From: CAYSNP01 sp964432485
GTDB lineage: Bacteria; Bacillota; Clostridia; Christensenellales; DTU072
Assembly: GCA_964432485.1 (NCBI GenBank)
Contig: CAYSNP010000038.1
Location: 1-16,110, forward strand
Length of the DNA: 16,110 bases
Reading direction: 5' to 3'
The translations under genes and the position numbers were made by a program. This document shows positions 6,852 to 13,525 of the stretch, piece after piece. A model generated the notes under the pieces. The model was not told the DNA's origin and did no database searches. It worked only from the letters and a program-made list of their open reading frames with translations. How positions within the stretch are numbered: position 1 is the first letter of the stretch; every line of letters starts with the position of its first letter.

Positions 6852-7000
6852 GCAAGGCTCTGTAAGGTCACTTTATTCAAGAAGCAGGGCTCTGGAGTCT
6901 GGATTGCTTCGTTCCTCGCAATGACTTTTAGGGCAGGGCTCTGGAGTCTGGATTGCTTCGTTCCTCGCAATGACTTTTGGGGCAAGGCTCTGTGGGTCTG
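6852..7000. repeat. 49-bp tandem repeat with dispersed-repeat core
   Basis: Two nearly identical 49-bp units (6884-6932 and 6933-6981) are flanked by partial units that share only the GCAAGGCTCTG lead (6852-6862 and 6982-6992). Each full unit carries CGTTCCTCGCAA (6910-6921 and 6959-6970), the core of a dispersed repeat found in many bacterial genomes, read on the other strand as TTGCGAGGAACG. Small spurious reading frames with peptides like RNEAIQ arise from this repeat and are not genes. With the hairpin array this fills the gene-free interval 6684-7046; in 7001-7046 nothing else is seen. Confidence 0.85.
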
Positions 7001-7046
7001 AATACTTTACTGTTGTTCGAGTTGATTAGGGAGATATTGAAAAAAG

Positions 7047-7349
7047 CTACCTTCTAACTCTTGTAGCGCATTTGGTTTGCAAAAATGCATCTGCTATTAG
7101 CACATGATTGGCAGTGCATCTCTTATCCTTATTATATATACATTCGGCTGTGCATTGAATCCAATTGGGAGAGTCTTGCATAAACTCTCTGCCAACTTCC
7201 AACTCTTCGAAAGTTTGTTCCAATGCTCCGCCAGGTCTTTTCATCTTAGTTATGCATTTGCCTGCTTCATTTACGCTTACTACCCCTGCATTACAATGAT
7301 TGTTAAGGTTGTGCTGACAATTTGCGGTTGTGCATTTTAGATGATTCAT
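7047..7349 (-). CDS. protein with two DUF1540 modules
   Basis: A 100-aa cysteine-rich protein with two copies of the short DUF1540 pattern. Module one uses Cys6, Cys11, Cys19 and Cys32; module two uses Cys66, Cys70, Cys78 and Cys94 (IQCTAEC-x7-C, then the closing TKCAT). Four regularly spaced cysteines per module suggest metal binding, but no function is established for the family, which is typical of clostridia. A longer GTG start at 7358 is possible. The ATG at 7349 is preferred because AGAGGTGG lies at the right distance before it. It is a single minus-strand gene, divergent from rplI across 97 bp that also hold the rplI promoter. Confidence 0.85.
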   Translation of the reverse strand: MNHLKCTTANCQHNLNNHCNAGVVSVNEAGKCITKMKRPGGALEQTFEELEVGREFMQDSPNWIQCTAECIYNKDKRCTANHVLIADAFLQTKCATRVRR

Positions 7350-7393
7350 GCTTTCCACCTCTTTTTCTTACTTGAGGATAGCATCCGCAATTC

Positions 7394-7423
7394 TTGACAA
7401 AAAATGCATAAAAATGGTATGAT
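7394..7423 (+). promoter_or_regulatory. rplI promoter
   Basis: Perfect TTGACA (7394-7399), 18-bp spacer, TATGAT (7418-7423), with an overlapping GATAAT three bases later. The predicted start is near 7430, leaving a leader of about 17 nt that is mostly the AAAGGAGGG ribosome site. Confidence 0.8.
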
Positions 7424-7446
7424 AATCTAAAAAGGAGGGCGGGCTA

Positions 7447-7890
7447 ATGAAAGTCATTTTACTACAAGATGTAAAAGGGCATGGCAAAGCGGGCGAATTG
7501 GTAACTCTTGCCGACGGCTATGCCAGAAACTATATTATCCCTAAAAAGTTAGGGGTAGAAGCTGACAAAAGAATGCTAAACGAATATGAGCAAAAGAAGC
7601 AAAAAGAAGCACGCCTGGCAGAAGAAGCAAAGCAAGCGGCGCTTAGTGCGGCAGCAGACCTTAGATATAAGGTTATAGATGTGCCCGTGAAATGCGGAGA
7701 CGGTAAGATATATGGCAGCGTGACCAATCAAGATGTGGCAAAAGGGCTGACAGCTTTTGGATATGAAATAGATAAAAAGAAAATCACCCTAAAAGAACAA
7801 ATTAAACAATTGGGCACTTATGAGGCAGAAGTAAAACTTTTTCCGGAAATTACTGTAACAATTATCATTAATGTTACAAAGCAAGATTAG
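7447..7890 (+). CDS. rplI: 50S ribosomal protein L9
   Basis: L9 binds 23S rRNA near the L1 stalk base and helps maintain reading frame. The 147-aa length is normal. The N-terminal globular domain has the family signature within residues 12-37 (GHGKAGELVTLADGYARNY then IIPKKLG). A long charged connecting helix follows (about 45-75, rich in K, E and A), then the C-terminal RNA-binding domain. It has a near-ideal ribosome site (AAAGGAGGG, 10 nt before ATG). The usual partners rpsF, ssb, rpsR and dnaB are not adjacent; instead it has its own strong promoter and is followed 56 bp later by a YugP-type peptidase without a visible terminator, so the two may share a transcript. Confidence 0.98.
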   Translation: MKVILLQDVKGHGKAGELVTLADGYARNYIIPKKLGVEADKRMLNEYEQKKQKEARLAEEAKQAALSAAADLRYKVIDVPVKCGDGKIYGSVTNQDVAKGLTAFGYEIDKKKITLKEQIKQLGTYEAEVKLFPEITVTIIINVTKQD

Positions 7891-7946
7891 GGCAGCCGCT
7901 TTAATAATTACTTTTAAATAGCTTAAAATATTGGTGAGGTATCTCT

Positions 7947-8657
7947 ATGAACGAAGTCTTATATATATTATGTTCTATCTTAATCTTACCCGTAATGATA
8001 TTTGCAATTAGCGCAAGTATTAAGGTTAGAAGAATCTTTGATAAACACAATACTACTTACAACGAAAACAATTTTACTGCAGGCGAAGTTGCAAGAGCAA
8101 TTTTGGACAGAGCAGGACTGCAGCATATAGCAATCAAGCCTATCGAGGGCAGTTTAACCGATAACTACAATCCTAAGGAAAAGACAGTTTTTCTATCTCG
8201 AAGCGTAATTGATAGCCGCTCCGTTGCCGCTATTGGCGTAGCCGCTCATGAATCGGGGCATGCTATTCAGCATTCAACGGGCTATCTTCCGCTTAAATTG
8301 CGTTCCGCACTAGTGCCCTATGCGCAAATAGGCAGCCAGCTTGCCTTGCCGCTGCTTATTATAGCATTTATTTTTCAAGGCTCTGCTATGATAATGCCAA
8401 AAGCGGCAGAATATTTAATTAGTGCGGCGCTTATCCTTTTTGCCGCTACTACCTTATTTACCTTTGTTACTTTACCGGTGGAGTTTAATGCCAGCAGAAG
8501 AGCTAAGCAAATTCTGCAGCAAGGCGAAATCCTAAACGCAAAAGAGCTTTCTATTGCCGGCAAAGTGCTAAATGCGGCGGCGCAAACCTATGTGGCAAGT
8601 TTTGCTATAAGTTTATTACAGCTTTTAAGATTCTTTTTCCTTTTCAGAAGAAGATAA
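7947..8657 (+). CDS. membrane zinc metallopeptidase, YugP family
   Basis: A 236-aa membrane-embedded neutral zinc metallopeptidase of the YugP type. It has an N-terminal membrane segment (about residues 4-24), a soluble part with TDNYNPKEKTVFLS, the zinc motif HESGH (101-105, His101 and His105 as ligands, Glu102 as catalyst), then two more membrane helices (about 131-147 and 155-176). Glu179 in PVEFNASRRA is the probable third ligand. A last hydrophobic stretch (about 214-233) ends in an RRR tail. Natural substrates are unknown. The ribosome site (GGTGAGGT) is moderate. It lies between rplI and ferredoxin; the ferredoxin promoter starts within 6 bp of its stop. Confidence 0.93.
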   Translation: MNEVLYILCSILILPVMIFAISASIKVRRIFDKHNTTYNENNFTAGEVARAILDRAGLQHIAIKPIEGSLTDNYNPKEKTVFLSRSVIDSRSVAAIGVAAHESGHAIQHSTGYLPLKLRSALVPYAQIGSQLALPLLIIAFIFQGSAMIMPKAAEYLISAALILFAATTLFTFVTLPVEFNASRRAKQILQQGEILNAKELSIAGKVLNAAAQTYVASFAISLLQLLRFFFLFRRR

Positions 8658-8662
8658 TTGCA

Positions 8663-8692
8663 TTGACACAAGCTGCTTTGGAGTGATATAAT
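8663..8692 (+). promoter_or_regulatory. ferredoxin promoter
   Basis: Perfect TTGACA (8663-8668), 18-bp spacer, perfect TATAAT (8687-8692). This is the strongest consensus promoter in the window, suggesting abundant ferredoxin expression independent of the peptidase gene upstream. Confidence 0.85.
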
Positions 8693-8724
8693 AAGCTGAA
8701 ATTACCTAACAAAAGGAGAAAAAA

Positions 8725-8895
8725 ATGGCTTATAAAATTACTGATGAATGCATTAGCTGCGGCATTTGCGTAGATGAGTGTGCTGTGGACGCTATCCATC
8801 CTGGCGAAAACAAATATGAAATTGACCCCGAAGCATGTATAGATTGCGGAGCGTGCGAGGGCGCTTGTCCGCAAGAGGCAATAATACCTGACTAA
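8725..8895 (+). CDS. 2[4Fe-4S] clostridial-type ferredoxin
   Basis: A 56-aa electron carrier for low-potential redox reactions, such as pyruvate:ferredoxin oxidoreductase, hydrogenase and radical SAM enzymes. Two cluster motifs are visible: CISCGICVDEC (residues 9-19) and CIDCGACEGACP (38-49). Each has the CX2CX2CX3C pattern, giving eight cysteines. The first motif is followed by Ala instead of the usual Pro after its fourth cysteine; the second keeps Pro. Length is typical for the family. AAAAGGAG precedes the ATG at a normal gap, and the gene has its own consensus promoter and a terminator 37 bp after the stop, so it is a single-gene unit. It suits a fermentative anaerobe. Confidence 0.96.
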   Translation: MAYKITDECISCGICVDECAVDAIHPGENKYEIDPEACIDCGACEGACPQEAIIPD

Positions 8896-8930
8896 AAAAA
8901 GTATTAGTTAATAAAAAAGTATTAGTTAAT
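8895..8930. repeat. perfect 18-bp tandem duplication
   Basis: The 18-bp unit AAAAAAGTATTAGTTAAT occurs twice, at 8895-8912 and 8913-8930, with no mismatch. It lies between the ferredoxin stop codon and the terminator. A run of six A residues opens each unit, which suits slippage as its origin. Confidence 0.9.
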
Positions 8931-8931
8931 C

Positions 8932-8965
8932 AAAAAAGGCTTACCGTTGCAAGTAAGCCTTTTTT
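8932..8965. terminator. bidirectional intrinsic terminator
   Basis: AAAAAAGGCTTAC (8932-8944) pairs with GTAAGCCTTTTTT (8953-8965) around an 8-nt loop. It lies between the converging ferredoxin and symporter genes, and with A- and T-tracts on both sides can end both transcripts. Confidence 0.9.
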
Positions 8966-8989
8966 TATCAAGTTTTTGTCAATGCTTTA

Positions 8990-10558
8990 TCAATTGTCCG
9001 CAAAACAATGTTCTATATGCTCTTTATTTTCCATTGGAGCAAATTTGCTTGCAAGCGCCATAATAACAAGCGATTGAATCATTGTAACTACACCAATAAG
9101 CGGCGAGCGACCAATACCTGCCTTAATAAACTCTATCACGGTTGCACCTTTGGGCGCATCCAAAATCGCAAATACTATTATTAGGCTAAAGGTGGTAACA
9201 AGTCCGCCTATTATAGAAATCCAAGCGCCTTTTGCGCTTGCCTTTTTGCTATAAATGCCAAAGATATACGGACCTAAAAAGCATCCTGCCAAAGTGCCCC
9301 AGCTTAGGCTCATCATTGTAACTATAACATCCAGTTGCACAATAGCAAGTACAGCGGACAAAATCACAAATACTATGCAAAGGATACGCAAGATTAGCTT
9401 TACCTTTTTTTCTGGCGCTTGCCTGTTGATATAGCCTTTATAAAAATCTATTGCCACAGCGGAAGAGCCGGACAAAGATAACGATGCAAGCGTGGACATG
9501 CTTGCGCTTAGCATAAGTACCACTACAAATCCCAGCAATATACCGGAAAAGCCTGCCTGCATAAACATGCGTGGCATAATGGTATCCACTCCGCCAGCGG
9601 GCACAGCAGAGAAAAACAATCTGGAAAGGCTACCAGAAAAATATGCGCCCACACCTATTATAAACGCAAATACTGTGCTGACAATAGTTGCCTTTTTAAT
9701 TGCGGCATTGTCCTTGACCGCATAGTATTTATGCACGCATTGAGGCATTGCCCATACCCCGAAAGAGGTTAGCAGTACCAATATAAAGAGATTAAAGCCC
9801 GGGGAGTCAATCAGCTTGCCTGAGGGTGCATCCAGCGAGGGAAAGAATCCATGACCCATTTCGACCAAACGCTCCAGCCCTTGAGTTCCACCGACTTGCG
9901 GAGCGCGCAAAAGCGCAAAAACCATAAAAAACACCACAACAAACATAATTAGGCCTTGAAAGAAATCGCTTAGCGCAGTGGCAAAATAACCGCCGGAAAA
10001 TAAATATAGCGAAGTCAACGCCGCCATTATTATTATGCAATAAATAAAGTCAATGCCAAATACCAACTCGAAAAGATAGCCTATCCCTTGATATACGCTA
10101 GTGGAGTAAGGTATTAAAAACACAAATATTATTATGCTGGAAAGCAAGCGCATATTTATGCTTTGGTAACGCTTCTCAAAGAATTGGGGCATTGTAGTAG
10201 CACCAATTCGTCTGGTCATAGAACGGGTTTTGCCGCCTAGCACCTTCCAAGCAAGAAAAGAGCCGAAAACAGCATTGGCAATGCCAATCCAAACAGCACC
10301 CAGCCCCATGCCCCAGCCAAGTTTGCCGGCATAACCTATAAATACCACGCTGGAAAAATAAGTAGCTCCATAGGAAAAAGCACTCATCCAGCCGCCCAGC
10401 CCTCTGTCTGCCATAAAAAAGCTATCCAATGTGCTACTCTTTTTGCGGCTAACATAAGCTATGCTACATAATACAAGCATATATGCTACCAATATAATAT
10501 AAGGCGCAACCCCTATTGCGGATAAACTCATTGCTTTGGGAAAAATATCTGATACCAT
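8990..10558 (-). CDS. sodium:solute symporter (SSS family), substrate unknown
   Basis: A 522-aa polytopic membrane protein of the SSS/SLC5 family, using the sodium gradient to import a solute. About 13 hydrophobic helices can be read. Family marks include DSFFMADRGLGGWMSAFSYGATYFSS (45-70) and the SGGYFATALSDFFQG signature (188-202). The conserved small/polar-rich helix LMLSASMSTLASLSLSGSSAVAIDFY lies in the second half, where the Na2-type sodium site is expected. The preferred start is the ATG at 10558, preceded by AGGAG at an 8-nt gap; a longer frame opens at 10588 but has no ribosome site. Nothing nearby (no catabolic gene, kinase or sensor) indicates whether the substrate is a sugar, an amino acid, pantothenate or a carboxylate. 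Confidence 0.93.
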   Translation of the reverse strand: MVSDIFPKAMSLSAIGVAPYIILVAYMLVLCSIAYVSRKKSSTLDSFFMADRGLGGWMSAFSYGATYFSSVVFIGYAGKLGWGMGLGAVWIGIANAVFGSFLAWKVLGGKTRSMTRRIGATTMPQFFEKRYQSINMRLLSSIIIFVFLIPYSTSVYQGIGYLFELVFGIDFIYCIIIMAALTSLYLFSGGYFATALSDFFQGLIMFVVVFFMVFALLRAPQVGGTQGLERLVEMGHGFFPSLDAPSGKLIDSPGFNLFILVLLTSFGVWAMPQCVHKYYAVKDNAAIKKATIVSTVFAFIIGVGAYFSGSLSRLFFSAVPAGGVDTIMPRMFMQAGFSGILLGFVVVLMLSASMSTLASLSLSGSSAVAIDFYKGYINRQAPEKKVKLILRILCIVFVILSAVLAIVQLDVIVTMMSLSWGTLAGCFLGPYIFGIYSKKASAKGAWISIIGGLVTTFSLIIVFAILDAPKGATVIEFIKAGIGRSPLIGVVTMIQSLVIMALASKFAPMENKEHIEHCFADN

Positions 10559-10589
10559 AGCATTTTCTCCTGTGGAATTAATAAACAAA

Positions 10590-10618
10590 ATTATAATATA
10601 TGTTTAACATAAACACAA
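10590..10618 (-). promoter_or_regulatory. possible symporter promoter
   Basis: Minus-strand perfect TATAAT (10595-10590) with TTGTGT (10618-10613) 17 bp upstream. The -35 matches the consensus at only three positions, so either another factor assists it or the -35 is misassigned. Confidence 0.45.
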
Positions 10619-10703
10619 GGTAATTTGTTAGATTAGCCTGATTTTCTCAAAATTAGGTTAATTTCTAGCAAATGGTATATATATTTATATATGCTGTCCT
10701 TGT

Positions 10704-10732
10704 TTGACTTTTAAGGGCATTTGATTTATAAT
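10704..10732 (+). promoter_or_regulatory. promoter of the 281-aa lipoprotein gene
   Basis: TTGACT (10704-10709), 17-bp spacer, perfect TATAAT (10727-10732). The predicted start near 10739 leaves a leader of about 22 nt containing the GAGG ribosome site. The same hexamers and spacing precede the other lipoprotein gene. Confidence 0.8.
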
Positions 10733-10760
10733 GCTAACATAAATTCCTTTGAGGCTGATA

Positions 10761-11606
10761 ATGAAAAAGATAACGCTGTTTTTAATTATAGTTGTGCTGT
10801 GTGTGCTTGCACTTTCAGGGTGCAGCAAAAAAGAAAATGTGCCCGGAGCAGCTTGGGCAGATATGGAAACGCTTATATATTCTGCAAAAGACGGCAATAA
10901 ACCCGCAGGCACACTTGCAGTAAATATAGTAAGGGTGGCAGAAACGGAGTTTCATTTTGAAACAATTAATAAACATTTTACTATAAAAGACAGAACTACT
11001 AAAGGCACTTTTGTTAAGACCGAGTATAAAGATATAAACGGAGCGGCTATACTGGAAAGTGAGGTCCTTTTAGATGGATTTGCTATGGTGGCAAGTTATC
11101 GTAAACAAGTGACCGATGAGGGAATCCTTGAAAGCAGCATTATCTATGGCGGCAAAGGAGTGGAAAAGTATACCTATATAAAGGATGGAGCTGTACAAAA
11201 AGAAGGCTCTATTAAAATTAAGGCAAAAGATGGTGTAATTATAGACAGTACGGCAATTTATACTTATTTTAGATTCTTTGATATGGACGATGTAGCCTAC
11301 TCCTCTGCGTTGCAAGTTGTGGATGCAAGCAGCGGAAGCGTGCATAAGCTAAACTTTGCCAAACAGGTAGCAGAGTCTATTGCCAATATCCCTTTGGGAG
11401 AAAATGGGGAAAAAATTACCGTAGATTGCATAAAGGCGGCACTGGGACGCACGCAAACTCCAATAGGTGCACCTATCTATGTATATTATGCTAAAAGCAG
11501 TTATGAGCTTGAGGGGGAAGGTATGAACAGCTCTATGCGTATCCCCGTGCGTATGATAGAAAATAATATGACTTATACGCTAAGCGAAATAGGTATTGTA
11601 AAATAG
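10761..11606 (+). CDS. predicted lipoprotein of unknown function
   Basis: A 281-aa exported protein. A lysine-led hydrophobic signal (residues 2-17) ends in the lipobox LSGC, making Cys21 the lipid-modified first residue of the mature protein, anchored on the outer face of the membrane. The mature part is rich in alternating hydrophobic and polar strands (for example TEFHFETINKHFTIKDRTTK and ESSIIYGGKGVEKYTYIKDG), suggesting beta-sheet structure. I recognise no named domain. The ATG at 10761 follows GAGG and is preferred to a TTG four codons upstream. It has its own promoter, and converges with a minus-strand gene 4 bp away. No partner transporter or enzyme is adjacent, so a role in solute binding or envelope upkeep cannot be chosen. 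Confidence 0.85.
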   Translation: MKKITLFLIIVVLCVLALSGCSKKENVPGAAWADMETLIYSAKDGNKPAGTLAVNIVRVAETEFHFETINKHFTIKDRTTKGTFVKTEYKDINGAAILESEVLLDGFAMVASYRKQVTDEGILESSIIYGGKGVEKYTYIKDGAVQKEGSIKIKAKDGVIIDSTAIYTYFRFFDMDDVAYSSALQVVDASSGSVHKLNFAKQVAESIANIPLGENGEKITVDCIKAALGRTQTPIGAPIYVYYAKSSYELEGEGMNSSMRIPVRMIENNMTYTLSEIGIVK

Positions 11607-11610
11607 TAAT

Positions 11611-11850
11611 TTAAGAACTTAAACGAACAATCTCACCATTAGAGAGATTCTTGCACAATTTTTGTCTATTTACAATCATGATTTCTATTTCTGTTATAGG
11701 CAACCAAATACAGCAAATTGTTATATCGCTTGGCTCAATTTGATATTTACTTCCATCAGCTATTGTTAAAGAAAAATCGTCAATATCAACTTTCATAAGA
11801 GTTGTTTTCATCATATTACCCTTTTCATTTTTATAGATTACTTTATCCAT
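11611..11850 (-). CDS. hypothetical 79-aa protein coupled to the Tubby-like gene
   Basis: I do not recognise this protein. It is 79 aa, soluble-looking, with alternating hydrophobic strands (TTLMKVDIDDFSLTIADGS, then SDITICCIWLPITEIEIMIV) that suggest a small beta fold. Its ATG lies 2 bp after the upstream gene's stop with no clear ribosome site, so it probably depends on re-initiation after that gene. Its stop is only 4 bp from the stop of the converging lipoprotein gene. A 14-nt palindrome TTTAAGAACTTAAA spans the junction, but is too weak and T-poor to be called a terminator. Being short, AT-rich and without a ribosome site, it could also be a chance frame; its coupling to a better supported gene favours a real one. 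Confidence 0.55.
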   Translation of the reverse strand: MDKVIYKNEKGNMMKTTLMKVDIDDFSLTIADGSKYQIEPSDITICCIWLPITEIEIMIVNRQKLCKNLSNGEIVRLSS

Positions 11851-11852
11851 AT

Positions 11853-12413
11853 TTATAAAATAATATTCTTCTTTTTAACTTTGCGGTCTTTGGGTTTTTC
11901 AAAAATCAATCTGTCTACAGCCAACGCTAACATCATCACCCTTACAATATTGCCCCCTTCGTTTATGCGCAACTTAAAATATCCCTTATCCTCATGGGGC
12001 AGCACATTGCCCACGGGATTGCTGGCACGGTAAATATCATAATTGTATCCCTTAAAATCGCCTACAATTGTAAATTGCGCCTTATTTAACACGCTGGCTT
12101 CCTGCTCTTTTTCTAATCTTTCGATATACTTTTTATCACTTCTTACTTTAATTTTCAAAGGAGCAACCGCAAACTTGCCCCCTCTTAAAAGGTGTAAGGT
12201 GTAAGAGCTTTCCTTAGGAAGATAGGGATTGGCAAGTAATAAATCGCAACTTTTTTTATCAAAAAGCATTTGGGCTATTTGCTCACCTTTGACATTGTAA
12301 AGATAATACCCGTTGACAACTTTGGCTACATGGCAAAACACCCTGCCATCCATAAATCTAATTGTGCAATCGCCGTCATCTTGATGCATTAACTTGTCAA
12401 TCTTAATTATCAT
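11853..12413 (-). CDS. hypothetical protein, possible Tubby/LURP-one-like fold
   Basis: A 186-aa cytoplasmic protein, basic at the C terminus (KPKDRKVKKKN). It reads as two beta-rich halves: GYYLYNVKGEQIAQMLF (about 35-51) looks like the tyrosine/aspartate/glycine turn strand of LURP-one-related proteins, and the end (KGYNYDIYRASNPVGNV, then VRVMMLALAVDRLIFEKP) resembles that family's last strand and hydrophobic central helix. Such Tubby C-terminal-like folds bind lipids or act as scaffolds, but this match is by eye and is not secure. GGAGAG precedes the ATG. It follows the DUF1508 gene by 51 bp with a candidate promoter inside the gap, and is coupled to the 79-aa gene downstream. Confidence 0.8.
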   Translation of the reverse strand: MIIKIDKLMHQDDGDCTIRFMDGRVFCHVAKVVNGYYLYNVKGEQIAQMLFDKKSCDLLLANPYLPKESSYTLHLLRGGKFAVAPLKIKVRSDKKYIERLEKEQEASVLNKAQFTIVGDFKGYNYDIYRASNPVGNVLPHEDKGYFKLRINEGGNIVRVMMLALAVDRLIFEKPKDRKVKKKNIIL

Positions 12414-12429
12414 TTCTCTCCGCTAAATA

Positions 12430-12458
12430 AGTTTAACAAAAGCTGCTAAGGTTGTCAA
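12430..12458 (-). promoter_or_regulatory. possible promoter of the Tubby-like gene
   Basis: Minus-strand perfect TTGACA (12458-12453), 17-bp spacer, TAAACT (12435-12430, four of six matches to the -10 consensus). GCTAAG (12445-12450) and CTTAGC (12464-12469) form an inverted repeat around the -35, so the end of the upstream transcript and this promoter may overlap. Confidence 0.5.
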
Positions 12459-12464
12459 GGCTGC

Positions 12465-13385
12465 TTAGCTTAAATCGGTAATATTGCCCGCTGATACAAT
12501 ATTCTTTATTGAGGCAATGCCTTTGAAGGCCTTAGCTTTGTTACTATATCCTTTAGAGGTCAAAATCGAACTTAACTTGCCTACCCGTAACCTAAAGCGA
12601 TACTTATTATCTGTGCTTTTGTAAACTTCATATACTGCCTTGCCAACAATAGGGGTATAGCCTTCTTCTACTGTTTCGGCATCTAGCGCAAAATTGCAAA
12701 TGGTGCGAATAGCACTTTTGCAGTCTGCTTCTTTAGTATAGGCTTGAGACCAGCCTATTATTTCTCCATTGGCAGCAATCATATAAAAGCGCAACAGTCC
12801 GCCTTTATCTATAAAAACCTCAAAACGAGAAAACTTGCCCGTAATATCTGTAGCATATTTTTGTGCTAGCTCCTGTTCAAAGGTTAGGGGAGGCTGTTCG
12901 GGCTCGGGTTCGGGCTCGGGTTCGGGCTCGGGTTTAGGCTCAATTACTGGTTCGGGCTCTGGTTCGGGCTCTGGCTCAATTTCTGGCTCAGGTTCAGGCT
13001 CAATTACTGGCTCAGGCTCAACTTTGGGCTCTAAAGATGGGCTAGCTTGCCCTTGCCCTTGCTCCTGCTCTTTTAAGACCGCCTCATGCTCTTGAACTGG
13101 ACATAGCTCCTCTTCGTTATAAGGCGTAGGCATAAGCCCTTCTTGAGAGGGGCTAAGCATGCACTCCTGTCGGTGTTTTTCTGACTGTTTATATGCTTTG
13201 GCTTGCTGCTTTTCTGCCTTTAGCTGAGCGCGGGCAATTTTGCGCTCTGCACGCTTTAGCCTTCTTTGTATTTTCTTGTTTGAGCTTAAAGCTAACTCCT
13301 GTTCGGACACAATCTCAACTGCTTCCTCTTGTAAGCTCTCCTCAACGGCATTGGGGGCATCTGTTATATTGTCGTTATTGCTCAT
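12465..13385 (-). CDS. tandem DUF1508 protein with glutamate/proline repeat spacer
   Basis: A 306-aa soluble protein in three parts. Residues 1-75 are charged, with a basic helical stretch (KKIQRRLKRAERKIARAQLK) likely to form a coiled coil. Residues 119-164 are almost pure Glu-Pro repeats, expected to be an extended rigid linker. The C terminus has two DUF1508 (YegP-like) modules: FEVFIDKGGLLRFYMIAANGEIIGWSQAY (about 188-216) and a diverged VYEVYKSTDNKYRFRLRVG with SKGYSNKAKAFKGIASIKN (about 251-295). DUF1508 modules are small beta-beta-alpha folds of unknown function, usually in tandem. No signal or membrane segment is seen. The ATG at 13385 follows a perfect AAAGGAGG; an upstream in-frame start at 13442 lies inside the -10 region and is rejected. 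Confidence 0.87.
   Translation of the reverse strand: MSNNDNITDAPNAVEESLQEEAVEIVSEQELALSSNKKIQRRLKRAERKIARAQLKAEKQQAKAYKQSEKHRQECMLSPSQEGLMPTPYNEEELCPVQEHEAVLKEQEQGQGQASPSLEPKVEPEPVIEPEPEPEIEPEPEPEPEPVIEPKPEPEPEPEPEPEQPPLTFEQELAQKYATDITGKFSRFEVFIDKGGLLRFYMIAANGEIIGWSQAYTKEADCKSAIRTICNFALDAETVEEGYTPIVGKAVYEVYKSTDNKYRFRLRVGKLSSILTSKGYSNKAKAFKGIASIKNIVSAGNITDLS
12894..13031. repeat. in-gene Glu-Pro coding repeat with 60-bp segmental duplication
   Basis: On the plus strand the stretch is built from 6- and 12-bp units such as GGCTCGGGTTCG. AGGCTCAATTACTGG recurs exactly 60 bp apart (12936-12950 and 12996-13010), corresponding to VIEP at residues 127 and 147. The reading frame is kept throughout because all units are multiples of three. 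Confidence 0.85.
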
Positions 13386-13432
13386 TATATCCTCCTTTAG
13401 GAAGTCGGACAAAATAATTGCCAATTGCTTTA

Positions 13433-13461
13433 ATAATAGCATATACTTGTCTATTTTACAA
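13433..13461 (-). promoter_or_regulatory. promoter of the DUF1508 gene (extended -10)
   Basis: Minus-strand TTGTAA (13461-13456), 17-bp spacer, TATTAT (13438-13433) preceded by TGC, the extended -10 form. The predicted start near 13426 gives a leader of about 40 nt ending in AAAGGAGG. Confidence 0.6.
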
Positions 13462-13525
13462 TACTCTCGAACAATGAGAGCGGCTTTTTGCGGAAAAAAT
13501 TAGCTATTTATTCTAAAGTTCGCTA

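Noticed and set aside
6770..6985. Minus-strand 71-aa reading frame with peptides such as KSLRGTKQS and ARNEAIQ
   Set aside because: These peptides are the typical false translation of the dispersed repeat; the frame spans the tandem repeat and part of the hairpin array and has no ribosome site.
6852..7000. Possible CRISPR array
   Set aside because: The units are directly adjacent with no unique spacers of constant length, there are only two full copies, and no cas gene is nearby.
11610..11623. Palindrome TTTAAGAACTTAAA between converging genes as a terminator
   Set aside because: The stem is only 6 bp, AT-rich, with a 2-nt loop and no T-tract.
12835..13095. Plus-strand 86-aa Gly-Ser-rich reading frame
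   Set aside because: It is the antisense reading of the Glu-Pro repeat in the DUF1508 gene; the low-complexity sequence keeps it open by chance.
13464..13480. CTCTC/GAGAG inverted repeat between the divergent DUF1508 and lipoprotein promoters as an operator
   Set aside because: It is short and imperfectly placed, with no second copy to support a binding site.
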